The notes: generated by a model from the letters alone, not told the origin. A stretch of 64,000 nucleotides of DNA from Mycobacterium sp. 852002-50816_SCH5313054-b (GCF_001667185.1 NZ_LZIC01000031.1:21743-85742); one strand, 5' to 3'. Shown: positions 34,244 to 44,307, numbered from the stretch's first letter. Program-made: numbers and translations.

Positions 34244-37200
34244 CTCGCCTCCTCCAGCATCGCTACGGCCACCGAGAGGCAGCGCTGCTTGACATCTTCC
34301 CAGTCTGCCTTGGCGTCGGGTTCCGACCACTGGTCGTCGCTGAAATCGGAAGGATGCGGATCCGCGAGCCGGCGGACTAGCTGCGTTGCCATCCATTCCC
34401 GCCTGGACGTCTGAGAACAGTAATAGCTGTCCATGCCGGCCAGCACCACAGCGGCGGTCTCGGGCTCGACGTTGTCCACCATGTCTGCAAAGTCGGCGTA
34501 ATCGCGGCTGCTGTTACGGCACATGATCAAGTAGCCCTTGAGCCGCAGCGCCTCCGCGCCGGTCGGGACGAGCAGGCGGTCGCCCGTGGGCAGCTGCACA
34601 TTCGTGGTCTCCACCGGGCTGCGCCGCTCGTACCTCGGCGGCTCGCAGTCGTCGACGTCGGTCTCCAGCGCGTCGATGGCGACCGACAGCCGCCCCCGCC
34701 ACAGCGTGACCGGGTGGATCGGGCGGTCCCCCGCGATCGCGCGGGCGATGCCGTTGCGCGACGCCAGGCCGCCGACCCGCTTCTTGGCGGCCGAGTGACC
34801 GTTGCTGCCGTTCTTGGCGGCCGGTGTCCCCCCGTTGCCCGCCTCGTCGTCGATGCTGACCTGGTGGGGGATCTGTCCGGGGCCGAGCCCCCGGTTGCCC
34901 GCGGGGTCGACGTGAGGCGCCTTGCCGTTGCGCCCGCACCCGGTGAATGCCAGCGGGTCGGCGACGCAAATGGCATCGGGCGCAAGGTGTTTGAGCTTCG
35001 CGGCCGACTTCAGCACCATGCGCAGGTCTGCGCTGGGCGCCGCGAGCGCCGAGATGTCGTCGGGGATGACCACGACGTCACCCAGGTCGACCTCGGGCAG
35101 CGGCCGGTCGAAGTCGACCGACGGCAACACGCGGCGCAGCCACCCGGGCAGCCACCAGTTCCACTGGGTGAACATCGCCATCAGCGCCGGGACCAGGACC
35201 AGCCGCACCACCGTGGCGTCCACCGCGATCGCGACGGCGCACGCCACTCCGATCTCGGCGACCAGCGGCATGCCGGCGAACGCGAAGCCGATGAACACCG
35301 CGATCATGATCAGCGCGGCGCTGGTGATGGTGCGGGCGCTGGTGCTCACGCCGTAGGCGACCGCGTCGCGGGTGTTGCCGGAGTGCAGGAACCGCTCGCG
35401 GATGCGGGTGAGCAGGAAGATCTCGTAATCCATCGACAGCCCGAACGTCATCGCCAGCACCAGCGGGGGAACGGTGCTGTCGATCGAGCTGATCTGGGTG
35501 AAACCGAGGCCCTGCAACCAGCCCCACTGGAAAACCATCACCAGGCTGCCGTAGGCGGCGGCGACCGACAGCAACGTCATCAGCACGCCCTTGAACGCCA
35601 GGAACACCGAGTGGATGGAGATCAGCAGCATCACGAACGCGATCGCTGCCACGAAGAGCAGCACGAACGGCTCGGTCTGCGACACCCGGTCGTCGAAGTC
35701 TTTGATCAGCGCGGTCGGGCCGCCCACGTCGACCCGCGCCGTGCCCGGGTCGGGAATCTTCGGGAGCTGCGCGCGCATCCAGCCGACGGTGTCGCGGGCC
35801 TTCATGTCCTCGGGATCCACCGACAACACCGCGGACACCAGGGCGCTGCCGTTGTCCTCGGCGAATTGCGGCGGCGACACCGACACGATGTTGGGCGCCT
35901 GCGTCATCTTCTGGCGGATCGCGGCCACCGTCTGGCTGTGCTCGGGTGAGGCGGCGCCGCCGTCGGGAAAGCTGACCAGCACCCGGATGGGACCCAGCGC
36001 GCCCGGCCCGAGCGCCTGGGCCGCCGCGCCGACGCCGGCGCGGATCTCGTGGGACGAGTCGAACTGGCGCAGCAGGCTGTTGCCCAGCACCATCGAGCCC
36101 GCCGGCACGGCCATGATGAGCAGCACCACCGACGCCGCCACCGCCGACGCCCACGGCCGGCGCATCACCCAGCTGATCCACCGATTCCAGAACCGGGACT
36201 GGGTGCCCTCGGGCTGGCGCGACCAGTGAAAGAGGCGTGACCTCTTGGCGGCCGCCCGCCCGAACGTCGCCAGCACCGCGGGCGTCAGGGTGGCCGCCGA
36301 CAACATCGCGACCGCGACGGCCATGATCGCGCCGGTGGCCATCGACTTCAGCGCCGGGGTGTTGATGATGTAGATGCCGGTCAGGGAGGCGACGACGGTC
36401 ATCCCCGACAGCACGACCGCCAGCCCGGAGGTGGCCATGGCCGCGTCCACGGCCTCGTTCGGCTGGCGGCCGGCGCGCAGTTCCTCCCGGAAACGCATCA
36501 GGATGAACAACGAATAGTCGACGGCGAGCGCGATGCCGAACATCGACACCGTCGAGGTCACGAACACCGACATGGTGGTGTACGCCGACAACAGGTAGAC
36601 CAGGCCCATGGTGACCACGACGGTGCAGGCGCCGAGGGCAAGCGGGATCGTCGCGGCGGCCAGCGAACCGAACACGGCCAGCAGGACGATCAGGATGATC
36701 GGCAGGTTCCATTTTTCGGCGGCGGCGATGTCGTGCTTGGTGTTCGCCGCCGCGGCGGCGCTGAGCGCGCCCTGCCCGATGACGTAGAGCCGGACCCGGC
36801 CGTTGGCGGTCTGGCCCGACTGGTCCCCCTTGATGCCGACCTTCTGTTGGAGTTGCTTGGCGAGGTCGCTCGTGCCGGCGTTGCGCGCGTCCAGCCGCAG
36901 CGACACCACATACGGCCGGTCGGGCTGGGGCGGCCGCTGGGTGGGGTTGGGCACCTCGACGACGCCGGGGAACTCACCGGCGATCTGCCGCAGCATCGCG
37001 ACGGCGTCGTTGATGTCGGAGTAGCTGGCGTCGGGGCGGGGGGCCGCCACCAGCGCCAACGAGGATGCGCCCTGGTCGTGGTAGAGATCCTCGAGCTGGT
37101 CGTGGACCGCCAGCGACTGCGAGCCGGTCACCTCGAAACCGCCACCGGTGAGGTTCCCCGACTGCGACATCGCGAGATACACCGCCGGCACCAATGCCAG

Positions 37201-37260
37201 CAACCAGCCTGTGAAGACCAACCAGCGGTACTTACGCAGGCTGCGGCTGATGCGCATCAT
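34240..37260 (-). CDS. mmpL11: RND-family lipid exporter MmpL11
   Basis: This 1006-residue protein corresponds to Rv0202c (966). It has twelve predicted helices in two groups, with the proton-relay motifs ALAVDYSLFILMRF in the first half and GLSMDYEIFLLTRI in the second, and two porter domains between. MmpL11 exports mycolic-acid wax esters and monomeromycolyl diacylglycerol, and is linked to haem uptake. The cytosolic C-terminal domain contains an extra low-complexity segment of roughly 50 residues rich in Gly, Asn and Ala compared with H37Rv. ATG 37260 (MMRISRSLRKYRW) fits the family; an upstream in-frame Met at 37299 gives unlikely residues. Confidence 0.95.
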   Translation of the reverse strand: MMRISRSLRKYRWLVFTGWLLALVPAVYLAMSQSGNLTGGGFEVTGSQSLAVHDQLEDLYHDQGASSLALVAAPRPDASYSDINDAVAMLRQIAGEFPGVVEVPNPTQRPPQPDRPYVVSLRLDARNAGTSDLAKQLQQKVGIKGDQSGQTANGRVRLYVIGQGALSAAAAANTKHDIAAAEKWNLPIILIVLLAVFGSLAAATIPLALGACTVVVTMGLVYLLSAYTTMSVFVTSTVSMFGIALAVDYSLFILMRFREELRAGRQPNEAVDAAMATSGLAVVLSGMTVVASLTGIYIINTPALKSMATGAIMAVAVAMLSAATLTPAVLATFGRAAAKRSRLFHWSRQPEGTQSRFWNRWISWVMRRPWASAVAASVVLLIMAVPAGSMVLGNSLLRQFDSSHEIRAGVGAAAQALGPGALGPIRVLVSFPDGGAASPEHSQTVAAIRQKMTQAPNIVSVSPPQFAEDNGSALVSAVLSVDPEDMKARDTVGWMRAQLPKIPDPGTARVDVGGPTALIKDFDDRVSQTEPFVLLFVAAIAFVMLLISIHSVFLAFKGVLMTLLSVAAAYGSLVMVFQWGWLQGLGFTQISSIDSTVPPLVLAMTFGLSMDYEIFLLTRIRERFLHSGNTRDAVAYGVSTSARTITSAALIMIAVFIGFAFAGMPLVAEIGVACAVAIAVDATVVRLVLVPALMAMFTQWNWWLPGWLRRVLPSVDFDRPLPEVDLGDVVVIPDDISALAAPSADLRMVLKSAAKLKHLAPDAICVADPLAFTGCGRNGKAPHVDPAGNRGLGPGQIPHQVSIDDEAGNGGTPAAKNGSNGHSAAKKRVGGLASRNGIARAIAGDRPIHPVTLWRGRLSVAIDALETDVDDCEPPRYERRSPVETTNVQLPTGDRLLVPTGAEALRLKGYLIMCRNSSRDYADFADMVDNVEPETAAVVLAGMDSYYCSQTSRREWMATQLVRRLADPHPSDFSDDQWSEPDAKADWEDVKQRCLSVAVAMLEEAR

Positions 37261-37585
37261 GAACTGCTGGATTTCTTCACTCCCCGGGCTCTCGCGCAAT
37301 GCGTGCAGGCGAGAATACCGCAGCAGGCTGTGGATTATGTCGGCTTATCTAGTTCCTGAGCTGCAAAGACACGGATGTTGCCATTACGCCACCCAGTTGT
37401 TGTGAACCGGTGACCAAGCGGGATTTCCGTCACAGGCGCTAGCAGCGGCGATAGGGGCAATGGCAGGATGTCGGATGGCCGTGCGGGCTGTGGGGAAATC
37501 CGCCGATTGAGCGCCGTCTATTGCAGCCGCTTGCAAGGTGTTTGGGACCCGCGCGCACCTCGCAAACTCCGAAGGGGTTAACCAT
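37261..37585. other. Intergenic region between mmpL11 and the haem-binding protein gene
   Basis: These 325 bases hold no convincing gene. They must contain the divergent promoters of both neighbours. I see a small TTGCA-N6-TGCAA inverted repeat (37521-37536) and a ribosome site GAAGGGG (37571-37577) before the plus-strand gene. No IdeR-type iron box was recognised, although both neighbours are linked to haem. Confidence 0.6.
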
Positions 37586-38119
37586 ATGACCACACGCACC
37601 GCGTCCGGGCGCCGCAGACTTCTCGCCGGGCTGATCGCCGCCGCAGCGCCCGGCGCCGCCCTCGCCGTCCTCGCCGGGCCGCCCGCCACGGGCGCCAACG
37701 ACCCGTGCGCCGCCAGCGAGGTCGCCCGCACGATCGGGTCGGTCTCGAAGTCGATGGGCGACTACCTGGACTCGCATCCCGAGACCAACCAGGCGATGAC
37801 GACGATGCTGCAGCAGCAGGCCGGACCGCAATCATTCACCGGGCTGAAGTCCTACTTCGAGGCCAACCCCAAGGTGGCCGGCGACATGACGTCGATTGCG
37901 CAGCCGTTGACCGCCCTCTCGACGCAGTGCAAGCTGCCGATCACGATCCCGCAGGCGATGGGCATGATGCAGCAGGCGCAGGGCGCGGCCGGGGGGCTGC
38001 CGGGTGGGCTGCCCGCGCTGCCCGGCAACGCCGCGGGCGCCCCGCCCGCCGGCGGCGCCCCGGGCGGCACGCTGCCCGGCGTCACGATCGGCGGACCGCG
38101 ACCGAACACCGTCGGCTAA
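37586..38119 (+). CDS. Secreted haem-binding protein (Rv0203-like)
   Basis: This 177-residue exported protein has a signal peptide (about residues 1-37, RRR then hydrophobic, cleavage near ATG-AND), a helical haem-binding domain (about 40-130) and a tail of about 45 residues rich in Gly, Pro and Ala. In M. tuberculosis Rv0203 (136 residues) carries haem to MmpL3 and MmpL11; reported ligand residues are Tyr59, His63 and His89. Here Tyr60 and His64 (YLDSHPE) are kept, while the third position appears as Tyr90 (LKSYFEANP). The long tail is absent from H37Rv. It sits between the genes for its two partner transporters. Confidence 0.88.
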   Translation: MTTRTASGRRRLLAGLIAAAAPGAALAVLAGPPATGANDPCAASEVARTIGSVSKSMGDYLDSHPETNQAMTTMLQQQAGPQSFTGLKSYFEANPKVAGDMTSIAQPLTALSTQCKLPITIPQAMGMMQQAQGAAGGLPGGLPALPGNAAGAPPAGGAPGGTLPGVTIGGPRPNTVG

Positions 38120-39297
38120 AAGGCCGGCTCACCGCCGCGTTCCGGCCGCCGCTCGGGCGGCGGCAGCGGGCCCTGCAGGGCGGTTTCGGTCGGGTCGGCG
38201 GCCGGGTCCAGACGCAGCACGGGCAGCGGGCCCGTGATCGGGTCGTCGCCCTCGGAACCGGAGGTGTTCTCGGTGCGGAACACGAAGAAGAACACCACCC
38301 AGCCGACGGCGGAGATGAGTAGCCAGCTGATCAGCCGGTAGATCAGCATGGCGGAGATGGCGTTCGGCAACGACATCCCGCTGGAGACGAGGCCGGGCAC
38401 CAGCACCGCCTCGACCACCAGCAGCCCGCCGGGCATCAGCGGAATCGTGCCGACGGCCCGGGCGGCCGCATAGGCAACCGTCAGCCCCGCCACCGACGCG
38501 TGGTCGCCGGCGGCGTACGCGGCGAAGCCGAGGCAGGCCACGTCGGCGATCCAGTTGAACATCGACCAGCTGAACGCCACGCCCAGGTCGCGGCGGCCCA
38601 GGCTCACCGATTCGAGCTGCGTGAGGGTCTCGCGCCACTGGTCCAGGCCGGTGTCGGCGGGCTTGCCCCGGATGGAGTTGAACCACGACAGCACCCGGCT
38701 GCCGATGCCCTCGATCAGCTCCGGCCGCGACGCCACCGCCTGGGCCAGCAGCAACAGCGCGACGAAGCCACCCAGCGTGAACAGCAGCGAGAACGGGTTG
38801 TTCTTGGCGCCCAGGAAGAACGCGCCGCCCAGGCCGAGCAGCGCCAGCCCCACCGCCTGCAGCACGCCGGACATCACCAACTGCCAGGACGCCACCACGG
38901 TCGAGGCGCCCCAAATCCGCTGCTGGCGCAGCAGGAACGTCGCCGACAGCACCGGGCCGCCGGGCAGCGTGGTGCTCAACGAGTTGGCCGCATAGAACGC
39001 GGCCTCCGACCGCAATTGCTTGACGTGCACGCCGGCCGATCCCAGCAGGGTGCGCTGGATCTGCGCGAAGCTGTGCATCGACGCCGCCGCCGCCAGCACC
39101 GACGCGATCAGCCACCACCAGTTGGCCTCGTACAGGCTCATCCAGGCTTTGGCCAGCTGGTTCCAGCCGAGCGAAATCTCGACAGCAAGCACGATCGCGA
39201 CGATGGCCAGGACGACCCAGCGCACCCACCAGTACTTGCCGCGCGGAGTAGCTTCACGCGTCAAGTCCAGCTTGCGGGCGGGTGCGTCGTGCGACAC
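38116..39297 (-). CDS. Flippase-like / LPG synthase-type membrane protein (Rv0204c-like)
   Basis: This 393-residue membrane protein of the UPF0104 family has about eight helices and the MprF-like flippase-domain pattern: helices around WNQLAKAWMSLYEANWWWLIASV, EAAFYAANSLSTTLPGGPVLSATFL, and PLMPGGLLVVEAVLVP, the conserved G-G loop near the end. It ends in a Pro/Glu-rich cytosolic tail. Lipid flipping or glycolipid assembly is expected by family, with no known substrate. GTG 39297 (SHDAPARKLDL) is the most likely start. Its stop interlocks with that of the haem-binding protein gene (CTAA at 38116-38119). Confidence 0.83.
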   Translation of the reverse strand: MSHDAPARKLDLTREATPRGKYWWVRWVVLAIVAIVLAVEISLGWNQLAKAWMSLYEANWWWLIASVLAAAASMHSFAQIQRTLLGSAGVHVKQLRSEAAFYAANSLSTTLPGGPVLSATFLLRQQRIWGASTVVASWQLVMSGVLQAVGLALLGLGGAFFLGAKNNPFSLLFTLGGFVALLLLAQAVASRPELIEGIGSRVLSWFNSIRGKPADTGLDQWRETLTQLESVSLGRRDLGVAFSWSMFNWIADVACLGFAAYAAGDHASVAGLTVAYAAARAVGTIPLMPGGLLVVEAVLVPGLVSSGMSLPNAISAMLIYRLISWLLISAVGWVVFFFVFRTENTSGSEGDDPITGPLPVLRLDPAADPTETALQGPLPPPERRPERGGEPAF

Positions 39298-39444
39298 GTG
39301 CTTTAGGGTAACCGCGCAGGTGGCGCGGCCAGCGGGGCGCAGCTCCGACTGTGTCGGGGTCGTAACCGGATCGTGCCGGGCGGGAGGGGGCCGCCGCACG
39401 CCAAGCCGCCGTCCGGGCGCGGTGGCGCCAGATAGGCTGGCCGG

Positions 39445-40602
39445 ATGCCGGCAAACCCCGACCACGCCCTGGAGGCTGGGTCCGTCGTACCCCTTGTCCG
39501 TAAGGCCGCGGCTTGGGCCTGGCGGCTGCTCGTCATCCTGGCCGCCGTGGTCGCCCTGCTCTGGGTGATCAAGAAGCTCGAAGTCATCGTCGTCCCGGTG
39601 TTGCTGGCACTGATGATTAGCGCTTTGCTGGTTCCGGCGGTCGACTGGATCGACAAAAGGGGCCTGCCGCGCGGGGCGGCGGTGGCGCTGGTCCTGCTGG
39701 GCGGATTCGGCATCTTCGGCGGCATCCTGGCGTTCGTCATCGTCCAGTTCGTCTACGGCCTGCCCGACCTGACCGACCAGATCAGCCACAGCATCGACTC
39801 CACCCGCCGATGGCTGATCGAGGGGCCGCTGCACCTGCGCGGGGAACAGATCTCCAACGCGGGCAACGCCGCGATCCAGGCGCTGCACAACAATCAGTCC
39901 AAGCTGACCAGCGGCGCGCTGGCCACCGCGGCCACCATCACCGAGGTGGTCACGGCCGGCGTGTTGGTCCTGTTCACGCTGATCTTCTTCCTCTACGGCG
40001 GGCGCAACATCTGGGCATACGTGACCAAGATCTTCCCCGCCGGCGTCCGCCACCGGGTGCGCGAGGCGGGCAACGCCGGATACGGGTCGCTGATCAGCTA
40101 CGTGCGGGCCACCTTCCTGGTCGCCCTGACCGATGCGGCGGGCGTCGGCACCGGGTTGGCGATCATGGGCATTCCGCTGGCCCTGCCGCTGGCCTCGTTG
40201 GTGTTCCTCGGCGCCTTCATCCCCCTGGTCGGTGCCGTGATCGCCGGCTTTCTGGCCGTGGTGGTGGCCCTGCTGGCGAAGGGCGTCGTCTACGCGCTCA
40301 TCACCCTGGGTTTGCTAATCGCGGTGAACCAACTGGAGGCTCATTTGCTGCAGCCGTTGGTGATGGGTCGGGCGGTGTCGATCCATCCGCTCGGCGTGGT
40401 GCTGGCCATTTCCACCGGCGGGGTCCTCGCCGGGATCGTCGGCGCGCTGCTGGCCGTTCCGACGGTGGCGTTCCTCAACAACGCGATACAGGTGTTGCTC
40501 GCCGCGGATCCGTCCGCCGAGGCCGAAGAGCAGACCGAGGGCGCCGAGGACACGGAACTCGTGCAGGCCCAACCGGACCGGCCCGGGGATGAATCCCACT
40601 GA
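39445..40602 (+). CDS. AI-2E family transporter-like membrane protein (Rv0205-like)
   Basis: This 385-residue protein has eight hydrophobic helices. The conserved C-terminal block of the AI-2E family is present: [33 protein letters not shown] here begins with VNQLEAHLL. The family has been linked to autoinducer-2 export and to Na+/H+ antiport in other bacteria; no mycobacterial substrate is known. The C-terminal 35 residues are acidic and disordered. ATG 39445 gives a length near Rv0205 (367). The gene faces mmpL3 tail to tail with a gap of 11 nt. Confidence 0.85.
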   Translation: MPANPDHALEAGSVVPLVRKAAAWAWRLLVILAAVVALLWVIKKLEVIVVPVLLALMISALLVPAVDWIDKRGLPRGAAVALVLLGGFGIFGGILAFVIVQFVYGLPDLTDQISHSIDSTRRWLIEGPLHLRGEQISNAGNAAIQALHNNQSKLTSGALATAATITEVVTAGVLVLFTLIFFLYGGRNIWAYVTKIFPAGVRHRVREAGNAGYGSLISYVRATFLVALTDAAGVGTGLAIMGIPLALPLASLVFLGAFIPLVGAVIAGFLAVVVALLAKGVVYALITLGLLIAVNQLEAHLLQPLVMGRAVSIHPLGVVLAISTGGVLAGIVGALLAVPTVAFLNNAIQVLLAADPSAEAEEQTEGAEDTELVQAQPDRPGDESH

Positions 40603-40613
40603 GCCGCTAGGCC

Positions 40614-43508
40614 CTACAGTCGTCCCTCGCGGCGCAACAGATCCTGGGCGCTGACGCCCGCGCCGCCCCCGCCGCCGCGACGGCGCGGACGCGGATTGTC
40701 GCCGTTGTCGCCGGGGTCGTTTTGGCCGCGGGCATTGAGCTGCTCGGTGGCCGCATCCGAGTCGTTGGCTTCCGACTTCATCACCGGGAGGGCAGCGGTG
40801 GGATCGGCCGGGTCGCCGTTGTTGTCGGCGGAGTGGCTGGTCGGGACCGGGATGGCCCGCGTCTGACCGCTGGACGGGGTCGCCGCGGGCCGCGGCGGGG
40901 TGGGAGCGCCCGCCGGGCCGGGGGCCGCGTTGGTGGGCGCCGAGAGGCGTGCCGTCTTGGCGTCGGTCGGCTGGTTCGGCCTGGCCGGCATCCGGGTGGT
41001 GGTGGCGCGCGACGGGGCGCCGGCCGGCGGTTCCTGGGCGGGCCGGGGCTCCGGCGGGCCGGCCGGGCCCGGGGGAGTCGCCCGCGACGGCTCCAGCGCG
41101 CCGGGGTGCGTGGGGTCGTGCGGCGCGCGCGGCGCCGCGGCGACCAGGCTGGCCGCGGCGACCGGAGGCCTGGCGGGGCGCCCGCTGAGGGTGGGCCGCT
41201 TGCGCTCGTCGGGCAGGTCGATCTCGCCCAGCCCGAGCCGGTCCTGCAGCCGCCGGGCCCAGCGGGGGGCCCACCAGCAGTCGTCGCCGAGCAGCTTCAT
41301 CACCGACGGCACCAGGAACATCCGGACCACGGTCGCGTCCAGCAGCAGCGCGGCCATCAACCCGAAGGCCAGGTACTTCATCAGCACGAGGTCGGAGAAC
41401 ACGAATGAACCGGCGACCACGGCGAGGACGAGCGCGGCGGCCGTGATCAGGCGTCCGGTAGTGGCTGTGCCGATCCGGATGGCCTCGGCGGTCGACATGC
41501 CGCGCTCGCGGGCCTCGACCATCCGGGACACCAGGAACACCTCGTAGTCGGTGGCCAGGCCGAAGCCCACCGCGACGACCAGCGCGATCAGCACCACCAT
41601 CAGCGGTGTCGGCGTGAAGTTCAGCCACGTCGAGAAGTGCCCGTCGACGAAGATCCACGTGAGAATGCCCAGGGTGGACCCAAGCGTCAGCGCGCTCATC
41701 ACCGTCGCCTTGATCGGCAACACCACCGACCCGAACGCCAGGAACATCAACAGCATGGTGGCGCTCAGCAACAGGACGAGCATCAGCGGGGCCTTGTCGA
41801 AAAGGCTGTGGATGCTGTCCTGCTCGAGGGCGGGAGTGCCGCCGACAAGGAGGCTGAGCCCCTTCGGTGGGTTTACCGCCCGCAGTTCGCTGATCTTCTT
41901 CTCGGCGTCGTTGCGATTGGACAAGCCGTTCTGGATGACCCGCACGGAGTCGTCCTTGGGCTGTGTTGTCCCGTTCGGGCCGTTGACGCAGGGATTGCCG
42001 GCGATGGTCGGGCACGCCCGCTCCTGCCAGTTCTTGTCGGTGAACCCGGTGATCGGCGCCAGCCTGCTCCGGATGTCCGCGACCTGCTGGTCGGTGACCT
42101 TGCTGCCGTTGTCGCTCTTGATCACCACGGTCAGCTGCTCGGTCCGGTAGCCGGGGAAGAGCTTGTCGAAGTGCTCCTGCGCCAGGCGGACGGAATTGTT
42201 GGGCGGCAGGTACTTCTCGCTCATGCCCCCGAACGACAGGTTGCCCAGCGGGATCACCAGCAGGATCATGCCGACGGCGATCGGGATGGCGAACGCCAGC
42301 GGCCGCTTCATCACGAAGTTGACCAGCTTGCCCCAGAACCCGGCCTCGACCTCCTCGCGGGTCTTGGTCTTCTGCAGCCGGTCCGCGAGCCAGTTGAGGT
42401 AGGCGCGCGACACCTTCCAGTTACGCAGGAAGGGCACCCGGAACGCGGTCCGCACGCCGAGTGCGTCGACGTGGCGGCCGAGGATGCCCAGGCACGCCGG
42501 CAGCAGCGTGATCGACAGGAGCGCCGCAAGGCCCACCGCCGCGAAGATCGCGTAGGTCAGCGAATGCACAAAACCCTGCGGCAACACGAGCAGGCTGGCG
42601 CTCGAGGCGATGATCAGCACCGCCGAGAACGTCACGGTGCGACCGGCCGTCATCACGGTGCGCCGCACGGCGGCCTCGGTGTCGTAGCCCTCGGCGATCT
42701 CCTCCCGGAACCGGCTCACCACGAACAACCCGTAGTCGATGGCGATACCCAGACCGATCAGCGAGACCACCGGCTGGGCGAAGAAGTGCACCGGTCCGAA
42801 CATGGCGGCGAACCGCAGGATGCCCAGCGCGCCGGCGATGCTCAACCCGCCCACGATGGCCGGCAGGCCCGCGGCGACCGCGCCGCCGAACACCAGGAAC
42901 AACACCACCGTCACCAGCGGTAGCGCCAGCACCTCCATGCGGCGCTGGTCGGTGGCGATGGTGCCGGTCAGGGCGTTGGCGATGGGCTCCAGGCCGGCGA
43001 GCTGCACCGTGCCGCCGTCGAGCTTTTGCAGGTCGGGCGCGATCGTCTTGTAGTTGTTCAGGATGGTGTCGTCGTCGTCGCCCTTGAGCGGGATCGACAC
43101 GAAGGTGTGCTTCTTGTCCTCGGTGGCCATCCCCTTGATCAGCGCCGGCGCGTCGGCGGGGTTCGCCACGGCCAGCCAGCCGGCCCACCCGACGACCTGG
43201 TCGGGATGGTCGTTCTTGAACTTGTTCAGCTCGTCGACGATTTTCTGGTGCCAGGCCGGGTCCTCGACTGTCTTGCCGTCGGGCGCGGTAAAGGTGGCGA
43301 CGATGTGGCTGGTGCGGTCGCGGCCGTAGGTCTGGTCACCCAGCACCGAGGCCTTCACGGATTGGCTGCCCTCGTCGTAGTAACCGCTCTGCGTGACGTG
43401 CTTGCCCAGGCTCATGCCGAAGACGCCGCCGCCGAGGCACAGGGCCACCATGACCCCGATCACGATGTACCGGTAGCGGTACACGGTTCGACCCCACCAG
43501 GCGAACAC
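40614..43508 (-). CDS. mmpL3: Trehalose monomycolate transporter MmpL3
   Basis: This 964-residue essential RND-family flippase (Rv0206c: 944) moves trehalose monomycolate to the periplasm for mycolylation of arabinogalactan and TDM synthesis. The two proton-relay Asp-Tyr pairs are present in GLGIAIDYGLFVVSRF and GLATDYEVFLVSRM. Two periplasmic porter domains are visible, and the C-terminal cytosolic tail of about 210 residues is rich in Pro, Ala and Arg, ending SAQDLLRREGRL. The N-terminus MFAWWGRTVYRYRY is diagnostic. Small insertions relative to H37Rv lie in the first porter domain and the tail. It is probably transcribed with the upstream NYN and trmB genes. Confidence 0.97.
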   Translation of the reverse strand: MFAWWGRTVYRYRYIVIGVMVALCLGGGVFGMSLGKHVTQSGYYDEGSQSVKASVLGDQTYGRDRTSHIVATFTAPDGKTVEDPAWHQKIVDELNKFKNDHPDQVVGWAGWLAVANPADAPALIKGMATEDKKHTFVSIPLKGDDDDTILNNYKTIAPDLQKLDGGTVQLAGLEPIANALTGTIATDQRRMEVLALPLVTVVLFLVFGGAVAAGLPAIVGGLSIAGALGILRFAAMFGPVHFFAQPVVSLIGLGIAIDYGLFVVSRFREEIAEGYDTEAAVRRTVMTAGRTVTFSAVLIIASSASLLVLPQGFVHSLTYAIFAAVGLAALLSITLLPACLGILGRHVDALGVRTAFRVPFLRNWKVSRAYLNWLADRLQKTKTREEVEAGFWGKLVNFVMKRPLAFAIPIAVGMILLVIPLGNLSFGGMSEKYLPPNNSVRLAQEHFDKLFPGYRTEQLTVVIKSDNGSKVTDQQVADIRSRLAPITGFTDKNWQERACPTIAGNPCVNGPNGTTQPKDDSVRVIQNGLSNRNDAEKKISELRAVNPPKGLSLLVGGTPALEQDSIHSLFDKAPLMLVLLLSATMLLMFLAFGSVVLPIKATVMSALTLGSTLGILTWIFVDGHFSTWLNFTPTPLMVVLIALVVAVGFGLATDYEVFLVSRMVEARERGMSTAEAIRIGTATTGRLITAAALVLAVVAGSFVFSDLVLMKYLAFGLMAALLLDATVVRMFLVPSVMKLLGDDCWWAPRWARRLQDRLGLGEIDLPDERKRPTLSGRPARPPVAAASLVAAAPRAPHDPTHPGALEPSRATPPGPAGPPEPRPAQEPPAGAPSRATTTRMPARPNQPTDAKTARLSAPTNAAPGPAGAPTPPRPAATPSSGQTRAIPVPTSHSADNNGDPADPTAALPVMKSEANDSDAATEQLNARGQNDPGDNGDNPRPRRRGGGGGAGVSAQDLLRREGRL

Positions 43509-43571
43509 GTAAGCTCCTTACTGGATCGCTAGCGACCCGCGCAGTACCTCTTCGGTTTTTTGACGCCAGTC

Positions 43572-44288
43572 TCACACACGCGCGGTCAACAGGGCGGACA
43601 GCGGCCGGAACGGCTGCAGCCAAGCCCCCTGATCAGGCAGCGAATCTAGACCGATCCGTGGCAATGGTTCCCGGAAAACACCGGCGATGTCTTCCAGGTC
43701 GACGAAGTCCAAGGTATCCGACGCTAGCGCCCAACTCGCGTGTTCGCGAAATCCGATCACTTGGACGGACACCCCGGTTCGCGAGATTTCCTCCAGCGGT
43801 TGGCGGAAAGCCTGACCGTCGGCCGAGGCCACCACCAGCGCCGCCAGCCCCTCCTCCTGCCGTTGTGCGATGTGGGCGAGCATGTCGTGGTCAACGTCGC
43901 TGTCCTCGTCGATCTTCGGTTTGGCGAAGACGGCGAAGCCCACGTTGCGCAACGCGTCCACCCACGGCCGGACGACTTCGGCGCTGCCGGGCGCGATGTT
44001 GGTGAAAACCGTGGCCTCGGGTTCGATCACCACGCCGGGGCGCCCCGAGCTGACCTCCGCGGTGCGCGCCAGGAGCCAGCGGCCGAGGGCGTCGAAACGC
44101 GGGCGCTCCAGGGCCGTCGGGCGGCGGCCCAGGATGGAGCCCAGGCCCATGTCGAGGTTGGGAGCGTCCCACACCAGCAGAACCCGTCCCGCGGGTGGTT
44201 GGAAGCTGCTCAGGCCCTCGGCGGACAGAACCGCCGGAGAGTCAAGGGGCGCTTGCTCTGCTGCTGTGGTCTCTTCTGTCAGGCTCAT
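43572..44288 (-). CDS. NYN-domain protein, putative ribonuclease (Rv0207c-like)
   Basis: This 238-residue protein carries a NYN (PIN-like) domain: RVLLVWDAPNLDMGLG with the first acidic residue, EDSDVDHDMLAHI in the middle and VVASADGQAFRQPLEEI with the third acidic set. These Asp residues would hold Mg2+ for RNA cleavage. The last 55 residues form an extension (ALASDTLDFVDLEDIAGVF). No experimental role is known to me. It lies 19 nt after trmB and 63 nt before mmpL3 on the same strand, so a tRNA methylase, a likely RNase and the mycolate flippase probably share a transcript. Confidence 0.85.
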   Translation of the reverse strand: MSLTEETTAAEQAPLDSPAVLSAEGLSSFQPPAGRVLLVWDAPNLDMGLGSILGRRPTALERPRFDALGRWLLARTAEVSSGRPGVVIEPEATVFTNIAPGSAEVVRPWVDALRNVGFAVFAKPKIDEDSDVDHDMLAHIAQRQEEGLAALVVASADGQAFRQPLEEISRTGVSVQVIGFREHASWALASDTLDFVDLEDIAGVFREPLPRIGLDSLPDQGAWLQPFRPLSALLTARV

Positions 44289-44307
44289 CTCATCGCCTTA
44301 CCCAGCC

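Noticed and set aside
37521..37536. TTGCA-N6-TGCAA inverted repeat between mmpL11 and the haem-binding protein gene
   Set aside because: The arms are only five bases long, so it is likely by chance; not reported as an operator.
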